64,000 nucleotides of DNA from Terrimonas ferruginea DSM 30193 (GTDB lineage Bacteria; Bacteroidota; Bacteroidia; Chitinophagales; Chitinophagaceae), in contig NZ_KE384402.1 in the NCBI RefSeq assembly GCF_000425585.1, positions 66,204 to 130,203 of the forward strand. Reading direction: 5' to 3'. Positions 32,091 through 39,782 of the stretch are shown here, in pieces; position 1 is the stretch's first letter; the number at the start of each line of letters is the position of its first letter. The notes beneath the pieces are model-generated. The model did not search any database and had not been told where the DNA came from. It saw only the letters and a program-made list of their open reading frames with translations. Made by a program: the position numbers and the translations under genes.

Positions 32091-33635
32091 ATGATACAAC
32101 GCGACGGTGCCATGATCAGTTTGTGGCAGGGAAACATATTCGCCTTTACACCGAAAAGCAAGGTTGATCCCCGGTTAGTATATGATGTGATCATCGTCGG
32201 CGGTGGCATCACCGGCATCTCCACTGCCCTTTCCCTGCAGGAAGCCGGTAAAAAATGCCTTGTATTGGAAAAAGAAATACTGGGCTTCGGCACAACCGGG
32301 GGCACCACGGCTCACCTCAATACATTGCTCGATACTCCGTATACCACCATTCAGAAAAATTTCAGCGAAGATGACGCAAAACTCACGGCCAAAGCGGTAC
32401 AGAAAGCTTTGCGGCTGATCCATGAACGTGTTAATCGTTTTGCCATTCCCTGCGGCTACAAAGAACAGCAGGCCTTCCTGTACGCGCAGAATGAAGAACA
32501 GGAAAAAGAACTCGATGAGATTGCTAAAGCATCGGAAGCGGCCGGAATCGACCTCACGTATACTACCGAAATCCCCTTCCCGATCCCTTTTACAAAAGCC
32601 ATACAGGTCAATGGTCAGGCGAGCTTCAGCCCCCTGCATTATTTATATGGCATAGCTGAAGCCTTTGAAAAAGCCGGTGGCACCATCGTTGAACATTGCC
32701 GGGTAACCGGAGTGGAAGAAACAGAACCTTTAAAGATCACCACAGACGCAGGCACCTTCAAAGCACGGGATTTGATATATGCCACGCATATTCCGCCGGG
32801 GGTAAACCTGCTTCACCTCCGGTGTATGCCCTATCGCAGTTATGCAATGGCCGTTACGTTGCAGGATTATGAGTATCCCGACGGGTTAAGTTATGATATG
32901 GTCGATCCCTATCATTATTTCAGGTGCCAGGAAATAAATGGAAAAAAATACCTTATCGCAGGCGGCAAAGACCACAAGACCGGCCATGAAGAAAATACGC
33001 GGCATTTATTTGAAACACTGGAAGCGGTTGTACATCGCTATTTCAATGTAAAAGGAATTGCTTACCGCTGGTCGTCGCAATATTATGAACCGGCGGACGG
33101 ACTACCTTATATCGGACATCTTCCCGGACATCCGCAAAATATTTATGTGGCAACAGGCTTTGGCGGAAACGGCATGACTTATAGTAACGTAGCCGCGATC
33201 ACGTTAACCGGTTTATTGACCGGCAGAGATGATCGCTATGCAAAATTGTTTAACCCGAACAGGCTCAAACCGGTTGCCGGTTTTGTCAATTTCATTCAGC
33301 ACAATGCCGATGTGGTAAAACAATTCGCAGGAAAAATTTTTTCCGGTGAAAAAATAAGCGGCTGGTCAGCACTCGCCCGCGATGAGGCAAAACTCATCAA
33401 AGAAGAAGGACAGAAAATCGCTTTATATAAAGATGATAAAGGAATATTACACGGTGTCAACCCATCCTGCACGCACTTGCATTGCGATGTAAACTGGAAC
33501 AATGCCGAACAATCCTGGGATTGCCCCTGTCACGGTGCCCGTTATTCAATGGATGGCAAAGTACTCACCGGTCCTGCCGACCGCGACCTGGAAAAAATTG
33601 CCCTGGACGATCCCGGAAATAAAAAACATTCTTAG
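32091..33635 (+). CDS. FAD-dependent oxidoreductase with C-terminal Rieske [2Fe-2S] domain
   Basis: 514 residues. The N-terminal DAO-type domain has the dinucleotide loop VIIVGGGITGISTALSLQEAGK (GxGxxG) and GFGTTGGTTAHLN, with TGFGGNGMTYSNVAA closing the FAD site. The C-terminal 100 residues form a Rieske domain with CTHLHC and CPCHGARY, giving the two-Cys two-His [2Fe-2S] ligands. This fusion is known in bacteria but its substrate is not established. The start MIQRDGAMISLWQ was kept because the RDGA-SLWQ segment looks conserved; an ATG at 32112 is an alternative. It overlaps the convergent helicase gene by 4 bp (TTAG). Confidence 0.88.
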   Translation: MIQRDGAMISLWQGNIFAFTPKSKVDPRLVYDVIIVGGGITGISTALSLQEAGKKCLVLEKEILGFGTTGGTTAHLNTLLDTPYTTIQKNFSEDDAKLTAKAVQKALRLIHERVNRFAIPCGYKEQQAFLYAQNEEQEKELDEIAKASEAAGIDLTYTTEIPFPIPFTKAIQVNGQASFSPLHYLYGIAEAFEKAGGTIVEHCRVTGVEETEPLKITTDAGTFKARDLIYATHIPPGVNLLHLRCMPYRSYAMAVTLQDYEYPDGLSYDMVDPYHYFRCQEINGKKYLIAGGKDHKTGHEENTRHLFETLEAVVHRYFNVKGIAYRWSSQYYEPADGLPYIGHLPGHPQNIYVATGFGGNGMTYSNVAAITLTGLLTGRDDRYAKLFNPNRLKPVAGFVNFIQHNADVVKQFAGKIFSGEKISGWSALARDEAKLIKEEGQKIALYKDDKGILHGVNPSCTHLHCDVNWNNAEQSWDCPCHGARYSMDGKVLTGPADRDLEKIALDDPGNKKHS

Positions 33636-35530
33636 TCTTCTATCAATTCCCATGCACTTTGATAGGCGTTTTGCTCTTCTGCATAACTGATAAAACCTGC
33701 ATAAAAAGGATATTGCGAGAGGGTGGCACTGTCGCCGATCACCACCAGTTTTTTGCGTGCCCGCGTCATCGCCACGTTCATGCGGCGTATGTCCGTGAGG
33801 AAGCCGATGCGGTTTTCTGTATTGCTTCGTGTAAGACTGATATAAATGATGTCGCGCTCCTGCCCCTGGAAACTGTCGATGGTATTAACGGTGATCGACG
33901 GGCGATAAGGAGCCAGCGCAGGCTGGTGATTCAACGCATCCTGCAACCACTCTACCTGCCGGCGATAAGGGGAAATAATGCCGATGGAGGGAAAGTTTCC
34001 CGCTTCATGCGACGATAACAACTTTACCAGGTGATTCAGATGGCGGTAAAGAAAAGCACCTTCTTCAGGATTGCTGGTCGCCGTACCATCCTGCTTTTCA
34101 TCGAAACCGCAACCCGCCGTATCCACAAATAACAAAGGTTGGTCATCGGGAAAAAGGCGGTGATCCTTCACGCTTTGATGTGCCTGCAATGCATTGTGGT
34201 AAAAATGAGCAGACGAATAATGCATAATCTGTTCATGCATCCGGTATTGTTCATTCAGCATCACCACCGAAGACGGATGACTGGCGACCAATTTCTCCAT
34301 TAATGTTTTTTCCAGGCCATTGGCTACAGCAGCTTTAACGGTTGGAGGCAACTGGCAATGGTCACCGGCCAGCACCAGCTTGCGCGTTTTGACGATAGGA
34401 ATCCAGCAGGCAGGTTCCAATGCCTGTCCGGCTTCGTCGATCACCACCGTATCGTACCGCAATGAACGGATAGCCGGATTTGCGGCTCCGACCAGGGTGG
34501 CTGTAATCACCTGCGCTTTATCCAGCAGATCCTGCAAAATGTATTGTTCGGTCTGGTCAACTTGTTTTAGCAATGCATAGGCTTCATCAAACAAAGCCTT
34601 GCGTTGTTCGCGTTCGGCTTTACCAAATTGCCTCTTGTATTTGTGCGCCATGTTTCGAAACTCATTCGCCTGCTTTTTCAACCGGCCGATCTCTTTCATC
34701 GAAGGATGTGCCGACATCTTTTCATCCAATGTGAGCGAAGAAAGTCTTTCGGAAACACGTGCGGGATTGCCAATACGCAATACATTCAATCCCTGCGCAG
34801 CCAATCGTTCACTCAACAGATCAACCGCTGCGTTGCTGGGCGCGGTAACGAGCATGCGCGGGTTGCCATTTTTCACCAATACTTTAATCGCCTGCACCAA
34901 CGTAGTTGTTTTGCCGGTGCCGGGAGGGCCGTGTACAATTGCCAGGTCTCCGGCCTGCACGATCTTCTGAACGGCTTGTTGTTGCGAAGGATTGAGGGAA
35001 GGAATAATTATTTCAAATGTCTCATCGCTGAATACAGGCTGTGCAGCGCCGGTGAGTACACGGACCAGTCGTCCGTCAGTTGCATTTTCTGCGAGCTTTG
35101 CAGCGCGTTGCAACGCGCTTTGCATTTCGTCGTAACTATTATCATCAAAAAGCATGTCAATGCCGAGTTTGCCATCGCGGGCCCAATCGGGCAGTTCGTC
35201 TGTTCTGAGCGAGAGACGGAGTTTGTTGCCACTCACCCAGGTTACAATGCCTTCGGTCCTGTTTTCGCGCGGAGCATGATTGGAGAAAAAAGCGGCGGGC
35301 ACGCCTGAGCGTAACTGATGCGGAAGATCCTGGTGCGTGGTACGTTCGAGTTCTACGGTCAGGTAATCACCTTTGCCAAATTCTTTATCCCGGATGGCAA
35401 CGGGATACCAGCAAAGACCATTGTCACGGCGTTCGGCTACGGAAGCATTGGCGGCCATCGTGGCATACATACGCTTATCTTCTTCGCGCTCGAGTTTCAG
35501 CAGGTCTTCCAGCTTCTTGAAATACTCCAT
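33632..35530 (-). CDS. Superfamily 1 DNA/RNA helicase (IGHMBP2/DNA2-like)
   Basis: 632 residues. An N-terminal OB-like region (WYPVAIRDKEFGKGDYLTVELERT) precedes the SF1B helicase core: motif I VHGPPGTGKTTTLVQA (about 208-215), Ia VTAPSNAAVDLLSERL, motif II YDTVVIDEAGQALEP (DEAG), motif III LAGDHCQLPPTV, motif IV IGIISPYRRQVEWL, V TVNTIDSFQGQERDIIYISL, VI RRMNVAMTRARKKLVVIGD. Such helicases unwind nucleic acid 5' to 3' in repair or RNA processing. A TATTTTTG box ends 4 nt before the ATG, suggesting a leaderless transcript. Confidence 0.92.
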   Translation of the reverse strand: MEYFKKLEDLLKLEREEDKRMYATMAANASVAERRDNGLCWYPVAIRDKEFGKGDYLTVELERTTHQDLPHQLRSGVPAAFFSNHAPRENRTEGIVTWVSGNKLRLSLRTDELPDWARDGKLGIDMLFDDNSYDEMQSALQRAAKLAENATDGRLVRVLTGAAQPVFSDETFEIIIPSLNPSQQQAVQKIVQAGDLAIVHGPPGTGKTTTLVQAIKVLVKNGNPRMLVTAPSNAAVDLLSERLAAQGLNVLRIGNPARVSERLSSLTLDEKMSAHPSMKEIGRLKKQANEFRNMAHKYKRQFGKAEREQRKALFDEAYALLKQVDQTEQYILQDLLDKAQVITATLVGAANPAIRSLRYDTVVIDEAGQALEPACWIPIVKTRKLVLAGDHCQLPPTVKAAVANGLEKTLMEKLVASHPSSVVMLNEQYRMHEQIMHYSSAHFYHNALQAHQSVKDHRLFPDDQPLLFVDTAGCGFDEKQDGTATSNPEEGAFLYRHLNHLVKLLSSHEAGNFPSIGIISPYRRQVEWLQDALNHQPALAPYRPSITVNTIDSFQGQERDIIYISLTRSNTENRIGFLTDIRRMNVAMTRARKKLVVIGDSATLSQYPFYAGFISYAEEQNAYQSAWELIED

Positions 35531-35534
35531 CCGG

Positions 35535-35542
35535 CAAAAATA
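35535..35542 (-). promoter_or_regulatory. -7 box TATTTTTG, 4 nt before the helicase start codon
   Basis: An exact TAnnTTTG on the minus strand separated from the ATG at 35530 by CCGG. Confidence 0.55.
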
Positions 35543-35559
35543 CGGCGTACCGGGATGTG

Positions 35560-36765
35560 TCAGGGATACAGCACGTATTTGAGGCGCATTTTTTTGTAAT
35601 TGCTGAGGCCGGGCTCCCAGGTACGGCGGATCTCTTCGGCAGATTTGCCGGCCATTACCTGTTCTTTAAAAACACCGTTTCCGGCGAGCACTTCGATGCG
35701 TCCGATCTGTTTACTTACCGACCGGTCGAAGAAACGCGCTTTATCGGGATATTGCTGATAAAGCTCCAGCATCCATTCGATCTGCACACGTTTCATCTTC
35801 TTCAGTTTTTCCAGATCATAGTTTCTGAAGTCGCGGCCGTAGCAGGTCTCATTCATATGGAGCGGCGTTTCGCTCATACCGGGGATGCTCACAGGCGTAA
35901 AGGAAAAATCATATTGGCCTTTGAATGCGGGAGCGCCCAAAACCGTAAAAGGAAAATGGGTGCCTCTGCCCTGGCTGATGATCGTTCCTTCGAAGAGACA
36001 AAGTGTGGGATATAAAATAATACTCTCCTGTGTATTAAGATTGGGTGAGGGAGGAACGGGCAACGTATAAGGCAGATCGTGTCTGTAATTAGCAACGGGT
36101 ACGATGCGCAGGCGGCATTTTTTCTTACCCGGAATCCAGCCTTCGCCGTTGATCATCTGTGCAAACTCGGCTATGGTCATTCCGTGTGCGATAGGAATGG
36201 GAAATTGACCGATGCCTGATTTATATTCCATATCGAGAACAGGTCCGTCGATCAGGTAACCGTTGGGGTTGGGCCGGTCGAGGATGAGCAGTTCTTTGTT
36301 ATTATCGGCGCAGGCCTCCATTACATCGCGGAGCACATTGATATAAGTATAAAAGCGGCAGCCGACATCCTGGATATCGAAAATAAAAACGTCTACGTCG
36401 TCGAGGTCGGCTTTGGAGGGTTTACGTTTATTTCCATAGAGGGAAATAACAGGAATGCCGGTAGCGGCGTCTTTTTCATCGGCTACTTTGGCGCCGTTGC
36501 TGGCGTTACCGCGAAAGCCATGTTCCGGACCAAATGCCTTTACGATATTGATACCCCGGCTGAGCAGGCTGTCTACCAGGTGGCGCTTGCCGATAATGGT
36601 GGTAGGATTGGCGAGCACGGCTACTCTTTTCCCTTTTAAATAGGGCACATACTGTTCAGTCTGATCGGCGCCTGTGACGATCGCTTTTGCGGGATCATTA
36701 ACCACAGGGGTATGAAGGCTGAAAAGAGCGAGGCAAAAAGCAACGACGGGCCAATTCATAAACAT
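35560..36765 (-). CDS. namZ: DUF1343 protein, NamZ-type exo-beta-N-acetylmuramidase
   Basis: 401 residues with a signal peptide (MNWPVVAFCLALFSLHTPVV), so periplasmic. The start is 36765 or the ATG at 36759; the in-frame ATG at 36843 would put 26 residues in front of the signal. Conserved DUF1343 segments are KGKRVAVLANPTTI, AFGPEHGFRG (catalytic-region EHG), SLYGNKRKPS, DVDVFIFDIQDVGCRFYTYI, LDRPNPNG, IPIAHGMTIAEFAQMIN, PPSPNL, CLFEGTIISQGRGTHFPF and MNETCYG. Characterised members release MurNAc from the non-reducing end of peptidoglycan chains, so a cell-wall recycling role is expected. Confidence 0.87.
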   Translation of the reverse strand: MFMNWPVVAFCLALFSLHTPVVNDPAKAIVTGADQTEQYVPYLKGKRVAVLANPTTIIGKRHLVDSLLSRGINIVKAFGPEHGFRGNASNGAKVADEKDAATGIPVISLYGNKRKPSKADLDDVDVFIFDIQDVGCRFYTYINVLRDVMEACADNNKELLILDRPNPNGYLIDGPVLDMEYKSGIGQFPIPIAHGMTIAEFAQMINGEGWIPGKKKCRLRIVPVANYRHDLPYTLPVPPSPNLNTQESIILYPTLCLFEGTIISQGRGTHFPFTVLGAPAFKGQYDFSFTPVSIPGMSETPLHMNETCYGRDFRNYDLEKLKKMKRVQIEWMLELYQQYPDKARFFDRSVSKQIGRIEVLAGNGVFKEQVMAGKSAEEIRRTWEPGLSNYKKMRLKYVLYP

Positions 36766-36903
36766 AACAATCGGTATTAATGCCAATAAAGTTATAAGAT
36801 CGTGCGATGTTTTTGCAGGAAAAAAGAACGCAAAAAGCGGCATTGACGGAAAATGCCTCCGTTAGAATCTATGAAAAAAAATTACTACCCGGTTAAATGC
36901 GTG

Positions 36904-37431
36904 TCATTCGGCAGCAGCAGGCAGTGGAATAGTAAGTTCGGCCGCAATTTTCCGCAACTGATGGATATGCCTTTGGGTATAGACGATGATAAAGCTGAGC
37001 CATTCCTGCCGCGTGAGTGCGCCGTTAACGGGCATTTCGAAATCCAGGCACAGCAGGGAAAGGTCTAATGCTGCTGCTTTTTGTTGAAGGGTTTGCCAGA
37101 TTTGGGTGAGTGTATCGATGCTTTGTTGCGGATCGAAGGGACCATTGCCGGGTATGATGAAATCGGGCGACTCCATTTTGATGGTAAAATCGAGAAACGT
37201 TTTGGCGATGCCTTCAGAAAGCGCGTCGGGATCACGGTCGGCGGATTTAACGTTGCCGTCGAGTAAAGCGGCGATATCGCAGGCTTTGATGATATGATCG
37301 GTTACCTGGCCGGCGGTCCAGCCGGAGACTTCGGTGGACTGATTGAAGGTTTGGGCATTGAAGGCTTTGATGATACCGACAAGTGTATCGGGTGTTTGTT
37401 TTAACTGTTGCTGGAGTGTAGGTAGTTGCAT
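36904..37431 (-). CDS. DinB/YfiT-family protein
   Basis: 175 residues from the ATG at 37431 (the ATG at 37455 would add eight residues upstream). Four-helix-bundle pattern of the DinB superfamily: GWTAGQVTDHIIKACDIAALL (first metal His in DHI), and the C-terminal VYTQRHIHQLRKIAAEL with the paired His (HxxHxH-like). These residues usually bind a divalent metal. Members act as thiol-dependent transferases or stress proteins; the substrate here is unknown. A TAGGTTTG box lies 23 bp upstream. It is the last ordinary gene before the duplicated module. Confidence 0.82.
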   Translation of the reverse strand: MQLPTLQQQLKQTPDTLVGIIKAFNAQTFNQSTEVSGWTAGQVTDHIIKACDIAALLDGNVKSADRDPDALSEGIAKTFLDFTIKMESPDFIIPGNGPFDPQQSIDTLTQIWQTLQQKAAALDLSLLCLDFEMPVNGALTRQEWLSFIIVYTQRHIHQLRKIAAELTIPLPAAAE

Positions 37432-37454
37432 AAGAGAAGTGTTTGAATGAAACA

Positions 37455-37462
37455 CAAACCTA
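37455..37462 (-). promoter_or_regulatory. -7 promoter box TAGGTTTG of the DinB gene
   Basis: An exact TAnnTTTG on the minus strand, 23 nt before the ATG at 37431. Confidence 0.5.
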
Positions 37463-37523
37463 ACGGGAAAAACCGGTTTCGATGGGGTGTGAATGCGGCG
37501 AATAGGCGGTTAAATACGACAGT

Positions 37524-37616
37524 TTTAAACTTACCCGTTTTTTATACGGCTATCAGGTTTTGGTGAAATTAATTTTGGGGTATTGTTCAACTTTAAAATT
37601 TAATATGATGACAAGT
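37524..37616. repeat. Duplicated upstream region of module 1 (first copy)
   Basis: Nearly identical to 38615-38707: starts TTTAAACTTACCCG and continues to the shared gene start ATGACAAGTAT. It includes the short inverted repeat CCGT/ACGG (in CCGTTTTTTATACGG) and TTTTGGGGTATTGTTC. Conservation of non-coding DNA ahead of both small genes suggests a promoter or operator kept in both modules. Confidence 0.8.
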
Positions 37617-37877
37617 ATGACAAAACGGGATCGCGCCGCGTTAATGCAGGCTTTTGATCAACAGATACGTGCCGTTTCGGCCTCGAAGGATGCAGCCCGA
37701 AAATTTCTGGCGAAATGGGGGTTTGGCAACTACTGTGATGCGGCTAAAAATCAGTCCGAAGAAAGTAAACATTCAAATCCATGTACCTGCCAGTTTTGTG
37801 AGAGTGAAACCAGGCGGCAATATGATGAGGCCGAAAAGAATAGTCGCTTTGCGAGGCTTTTCGGATATACCGAATAG
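37608..37877 (+). CDS. Small CxCxxC protein, module copy 1 (putative antitoxin or partner)
   Basis: 89 residues. The start at 37608 aligns with the paralogue at 38699 (both begin MTS); an ATG one codon earlier at 37605 is possible. Helical N-terminal half (DRAALMQAFDQQIRAVSAS), then FLAKWGFGNYCD, a central cysteine cluster PCTCQFC and a charged helix ending SRFARLFGYTE. The Cys pattern suggests a metal site. I do not recognise a named family. Its layout (short helical protein directly upstream of an ADP-ribosyltransferase-like gene, duplicated together) is what a toxin-antitoxin pair would look like; that role is inference. The downstream gene starts 84 bp later. Confidence 0.65.
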   Translation: MTSMTKRDRAALMQAFDQQIRAVSASKDAARKFLAKWGFGNYCDAAKNQSEESKHSNPCTCQFCESETRRQYDEAEKNSRFARLFGYTE

Positions 37878-37961
37878 CCTGCAAAAAATCTGTCCAAATA
37901 AAAAATCCTTCCATGTATTGATGTATTTCTTTTGTACTAACCACTTAAGAAAATTGAACTC

Positions 37962-38567
37962 ATGTATCAATTTACACCCGGACTCGTCTTCGGATTTCAT
38001 GGATGCGATAAAACCGTTCGCGACGCAGTTGTTGAAGGACGGATAATGTTGAACGCTAGCCGCAATAAATATGATTGGCTGGGAGCAGGAGTTTATTTTT
38101 GGGAAAATGATTGTCATCGCGCGCTGGATTTCGCACAAAATCATCCCACCAGAAAAATAAAATCTCCATCTGTTCTGGGAGCTGTTATTGATCCTGGATA
38201 TTGTCTCAATTTGCTGAACTCCGAAGATCGGAGGTTCCTAAAGAAATCATATGTAACGTTTAAACGTTCTACTATTGTTTTTCAAAATAAAGAACGTGAT
38301 GACATTTCGAAGCTTAGCAATAGAAACGGTTTCCGGACCCTCGACTGCCACGTGATTGAAAATCTCCACAACATGCGGCAATACTTAAACCAGTTCCCGT
38401 TCGAATCCATCCGCAGTGCATTCACAGACGGACCTGAATTATATCCCGGCGCAGGTTTCAGGGAAAAAGATCATATCCAGCTCTGCATTCGCAACCCCAA
38501 CTGCATAAAAGCCTTTTTTATCCCCAGACTTGAAGTAGAGTGGCCTCTTGTAAGCAAGTCATCATGA
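37962..38567 (+). CDS. ADP-ribosyltransferase-like protein, module copy 1 (putative toxin)
   Basis: 201 residues, no signal peptide. Conserved with the copy at 39044. Three segments fit the H-Y-[EDQ] pattern of PARP/diphtheria-toxin-like ADP-ribosyltransferases: GFHGCD (His near residue 9), NKYDWLGAGVYFWEND (Tyr near 46) and KDHIQLCIRNPNCIKAFFIP (Gln near 177). The WLGxGxYFWE...RALDFAQ stretch resembles DUF3990-like toxins. The 3' quarter is about 96% identical in DNA to the second copy while the 5' part is much more diverged. The role as a toxin or immunity effector is inferred from fold and gene pairing. Confidence 0.65.
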   Translation: MYQFTPGLVFGFHGCDKTVRDAVVEGRIMLNASRNKYDWLGAGVYFWENDCHRALDFAQNHPTRKIKSPSVLGAVIDPGYCLNLLNSEDRRFLKKSYVTFKRSTIVFQNKERDDISKLSNRNGFRTLDCHVIENLHNMRQYLNQFPFESIRSAFTDGPELYPGAGFREKDHIQLCIRNPNCIKAFFIPRLEVEWPLVSKSS

Positions 38568-38570
38568 GAT
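38352..38570. repeat. 3' homogenised block, copy 1
   Basis: Matches 39408-39620 with only about eight differences from the ATGCGGCAAT onwards, covering the last 65 codons and the stop of the ART-like gene. The 5' two-thirds of the two genes are far less alike, which indicates gene conversion or recent recombination confined to the 3' end. Confidence 0.8.
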
Positions 38571-38614
38571 ATACATTGCGCCAGCATTACAGGTCTGGAA
38601 ACATCCCGGAAATA

Positions 38615-38707
38615 TTTAAACTTACCCGTTTTTTATACGGCTATCGGGTTTTGGTGAAATTAGTTTTGGGGTATTGTTCAACTTTAAAATTTGTTAAAAT
38701 GACAAGT
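38615..38707. repeat. Duplicated upstream region of module 2 (second copy)
   Basis: Second copy of 37524-37616; the offset between copies is 1091 bp, which is the length of the tandem duplication. Few base changes separate them (for example TATCAGG to TATCGGG, and AATTAAT to AATTAGT). Confidence 0.8.
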
Positions 38708-38971
38708 ATATCACAACGGGATCATGATGAACTAATAGCGGCATTTAAGAAGCAACGTGAACAACTTAAGAACTCACCGGAAGTCAGACGAAAATCCCTT
38801 GTTAGAATAGGATTTGGAAATTATTGTGACGGGTCTGATGGAGAGATCAAAAATGCTGAGATTTTCATCCCCTGTAGCTGCGAGTTCTGCGATAACGAAA
38901 GAAAAAAACAATACGAAACAGCCGTTTTGCAGCATAGCCGTTTAGCAAGGAGTTGTGGCTTTTTCGAATAA
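38699..38971 (+). CDS. Small CxCxxC protein, module copy 2
   Basis: 90 residues from the ATG at 38699; the longer in-frame start at 38540 would translate through the duplicated upstream region and the end of the previous gene, so it is rejected. It is a paralogue of the protein at 37608: QRDHDELIAAFKKQREQL, VRIGFGNYCDG, PCSCEFC and HSRLARSCGFFE. GFGNYCD and PCxCxFC are the most conserved parts, so the Cys residues probably matter for function. The ART-like gene follows after 72 bp that share AAAATCCTTCCATGT with the first module. Confidence 0.65.
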   Translation: MTSISQRDHDELIAAFKKQREQLKNSPEVRRKSLVRIGFGNYCDGSDGEIKNAEIFIPCSCEFCDNERKKQYETAVLQHSRLARSCGFFE

Positions 38972-39043
38972 ACGGATCAACACCCGGCAAAAATCCTTCC
39001 ATGTGGCAACGACCTCTTTTGTTTATCTCAGAAAGTTTAAATC

Positions 39044-39616
39044 ATGTATCGATTTACCCCGGGACTTACCCTCGGATTTCACGGATGCGATGAAAGTATT
39101 CGCGATGCTGTTGTTAATGGAAGTAAAATGCTAAACTACAGCCGCAACAAATATGACTGGTTGGGATCAGGAATTTATTTCTGGGAGAATGATTATGAAC
39201 GCGCGTTGGATTTTGCACAAAACCACCCTGCAAAAACGATCCGGCAACCAACGGTCCTAGGTGCCGTAATTGACCCTGGCTACTGCCTGAATTTAGTGAA
39301 TACGATGGATAGACGACTTATATTGGACTCCTATTCTATTTACAAACAACACTTATCAGGCATCCACAATAAAATGGATTTGCGAAAGCTCGATTATCGG
39401 GTCATTGAAAATCTCCATAACATGCGGCAATCCTTAAACCAGCTCCCGTTCGAATCCATCCGCAGTGCATTCACAGAAGGACCTGAATTATATCCCGGCG
39501 CAGGTTTCAGGGAAAAAGATCATATCCAGCTCTGCATTCGCAACCCCAACTGCATAAAAGCCTTTTTTATTCCCAGACTTGAAGTAGAGTGGCCCCCTGT
39601 AAACAAGCCATCATGA
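39044..39616 (+). CDS. ADP-ribosyltransferase-like protein, module copy 2
   Basis: 190 residues. Same H-Y-Q pattern as copy 1: GFHGCDESIRDAV, NKYDWLGSGIYFWENDYERALDFAQ, and KDHIQLCIRNPNCIKAFFIPRLEVEWP. It is 11 residues shorter than copy 1 because a middle segment is reduced (SIYKQHLSGIHNKMDLRKLDYRVIENL). Start MYRFTPGLTLGFHG aligns exactly with copy 1. Divergence between the N-terminal parts, with intact reading frames in both, suggests that the two modules have been kept for different specificities rather than decaying. Confidence 0.65.
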   Translation: MYRFTPGLTLGFHGCDESIRDAVVNGSKMLNYSRNKYDWLGSGIYFWENDYERALDFAQNHPAKTIRQPTVLGAVIDPGYCLNLVNTMDRRLILDSYSIYKQHLSGIHNKMDLRKLDYRVIENLHNMRQSLNQLPFESIRSAFTEGPELYPGAGFREKDHIQLCIRNPNCIKAFFIPRLEVEWPPVNKPS

Positions 39617-39620
39617 CAGA
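39408..39620. repeat. 3' homogenised block, copy 2
   Basis: Counterpart of 38352-38570. It runs on into TCATGACAGAACA, which reappears at 39771 at the start of the NUDIX gene, so the duplication junction included the first bases of that gene. Confidence 0.75.
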
Positions 39621-39631
39621 ACATACTCCCG

Positions 39632-39659
39632 CCCTTGTTGGTGTTAACACCAACAAGGG
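39632..39659. repeat. 28-bp perfect palindrome
   Basis: CCCTTGTTGGTGTT followed directly by its reverse complement AACACCAACAAGGG, with no loop. It lies 15 bp after the second ART-like stop codon. There is no T tract, so it is not a typical intrinsic terminator; it may be a protein-binding site, a hairpin that blocks exonucleases, or a recombination scar. Confidence 0.85.
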
Positions 39660-39720
39660 TACCTACAACCCAAAGCAGGCATCAGAAATCTCAACGACTT
39701 TGCTGTTAATCCATCATTTA

Positions 39721-39782
39721 TGCCTTTTATTCCCAGACTTGAAGTAGATTGGCCTTCGTTAAATTAAGTATCATGACAGAAC
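39721..39782. repeat. Third, truncated copy of the ART-like gene tail plus NUDIX start
   Basis: CCTTTTATTCCCAGACTTGA and the following AAGTAGATTGGCC match the end of both ART-like genes, followed by ATCATGACAGAACA as after copy 2. It is a remnant of a third module or the original tail left after tandem duplication. It provides the spurious upstream start of the NUDIX frame at 39749. Confidence 0.8.

Noticed and set aside
38540-38698. Longer start for the second small CxCxxC protein
   Set aside because: This stretch is the duplicated non-coding upstream region; the first copy cannot be extended equivalently, and both proteins align from MTS.
37524-39616. Duplicated module as a transposable element
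   Set aside because: No transposase, terminal inverted repeats or target-site duplication is visible; a tandem duplication of 1091 bp explains it.
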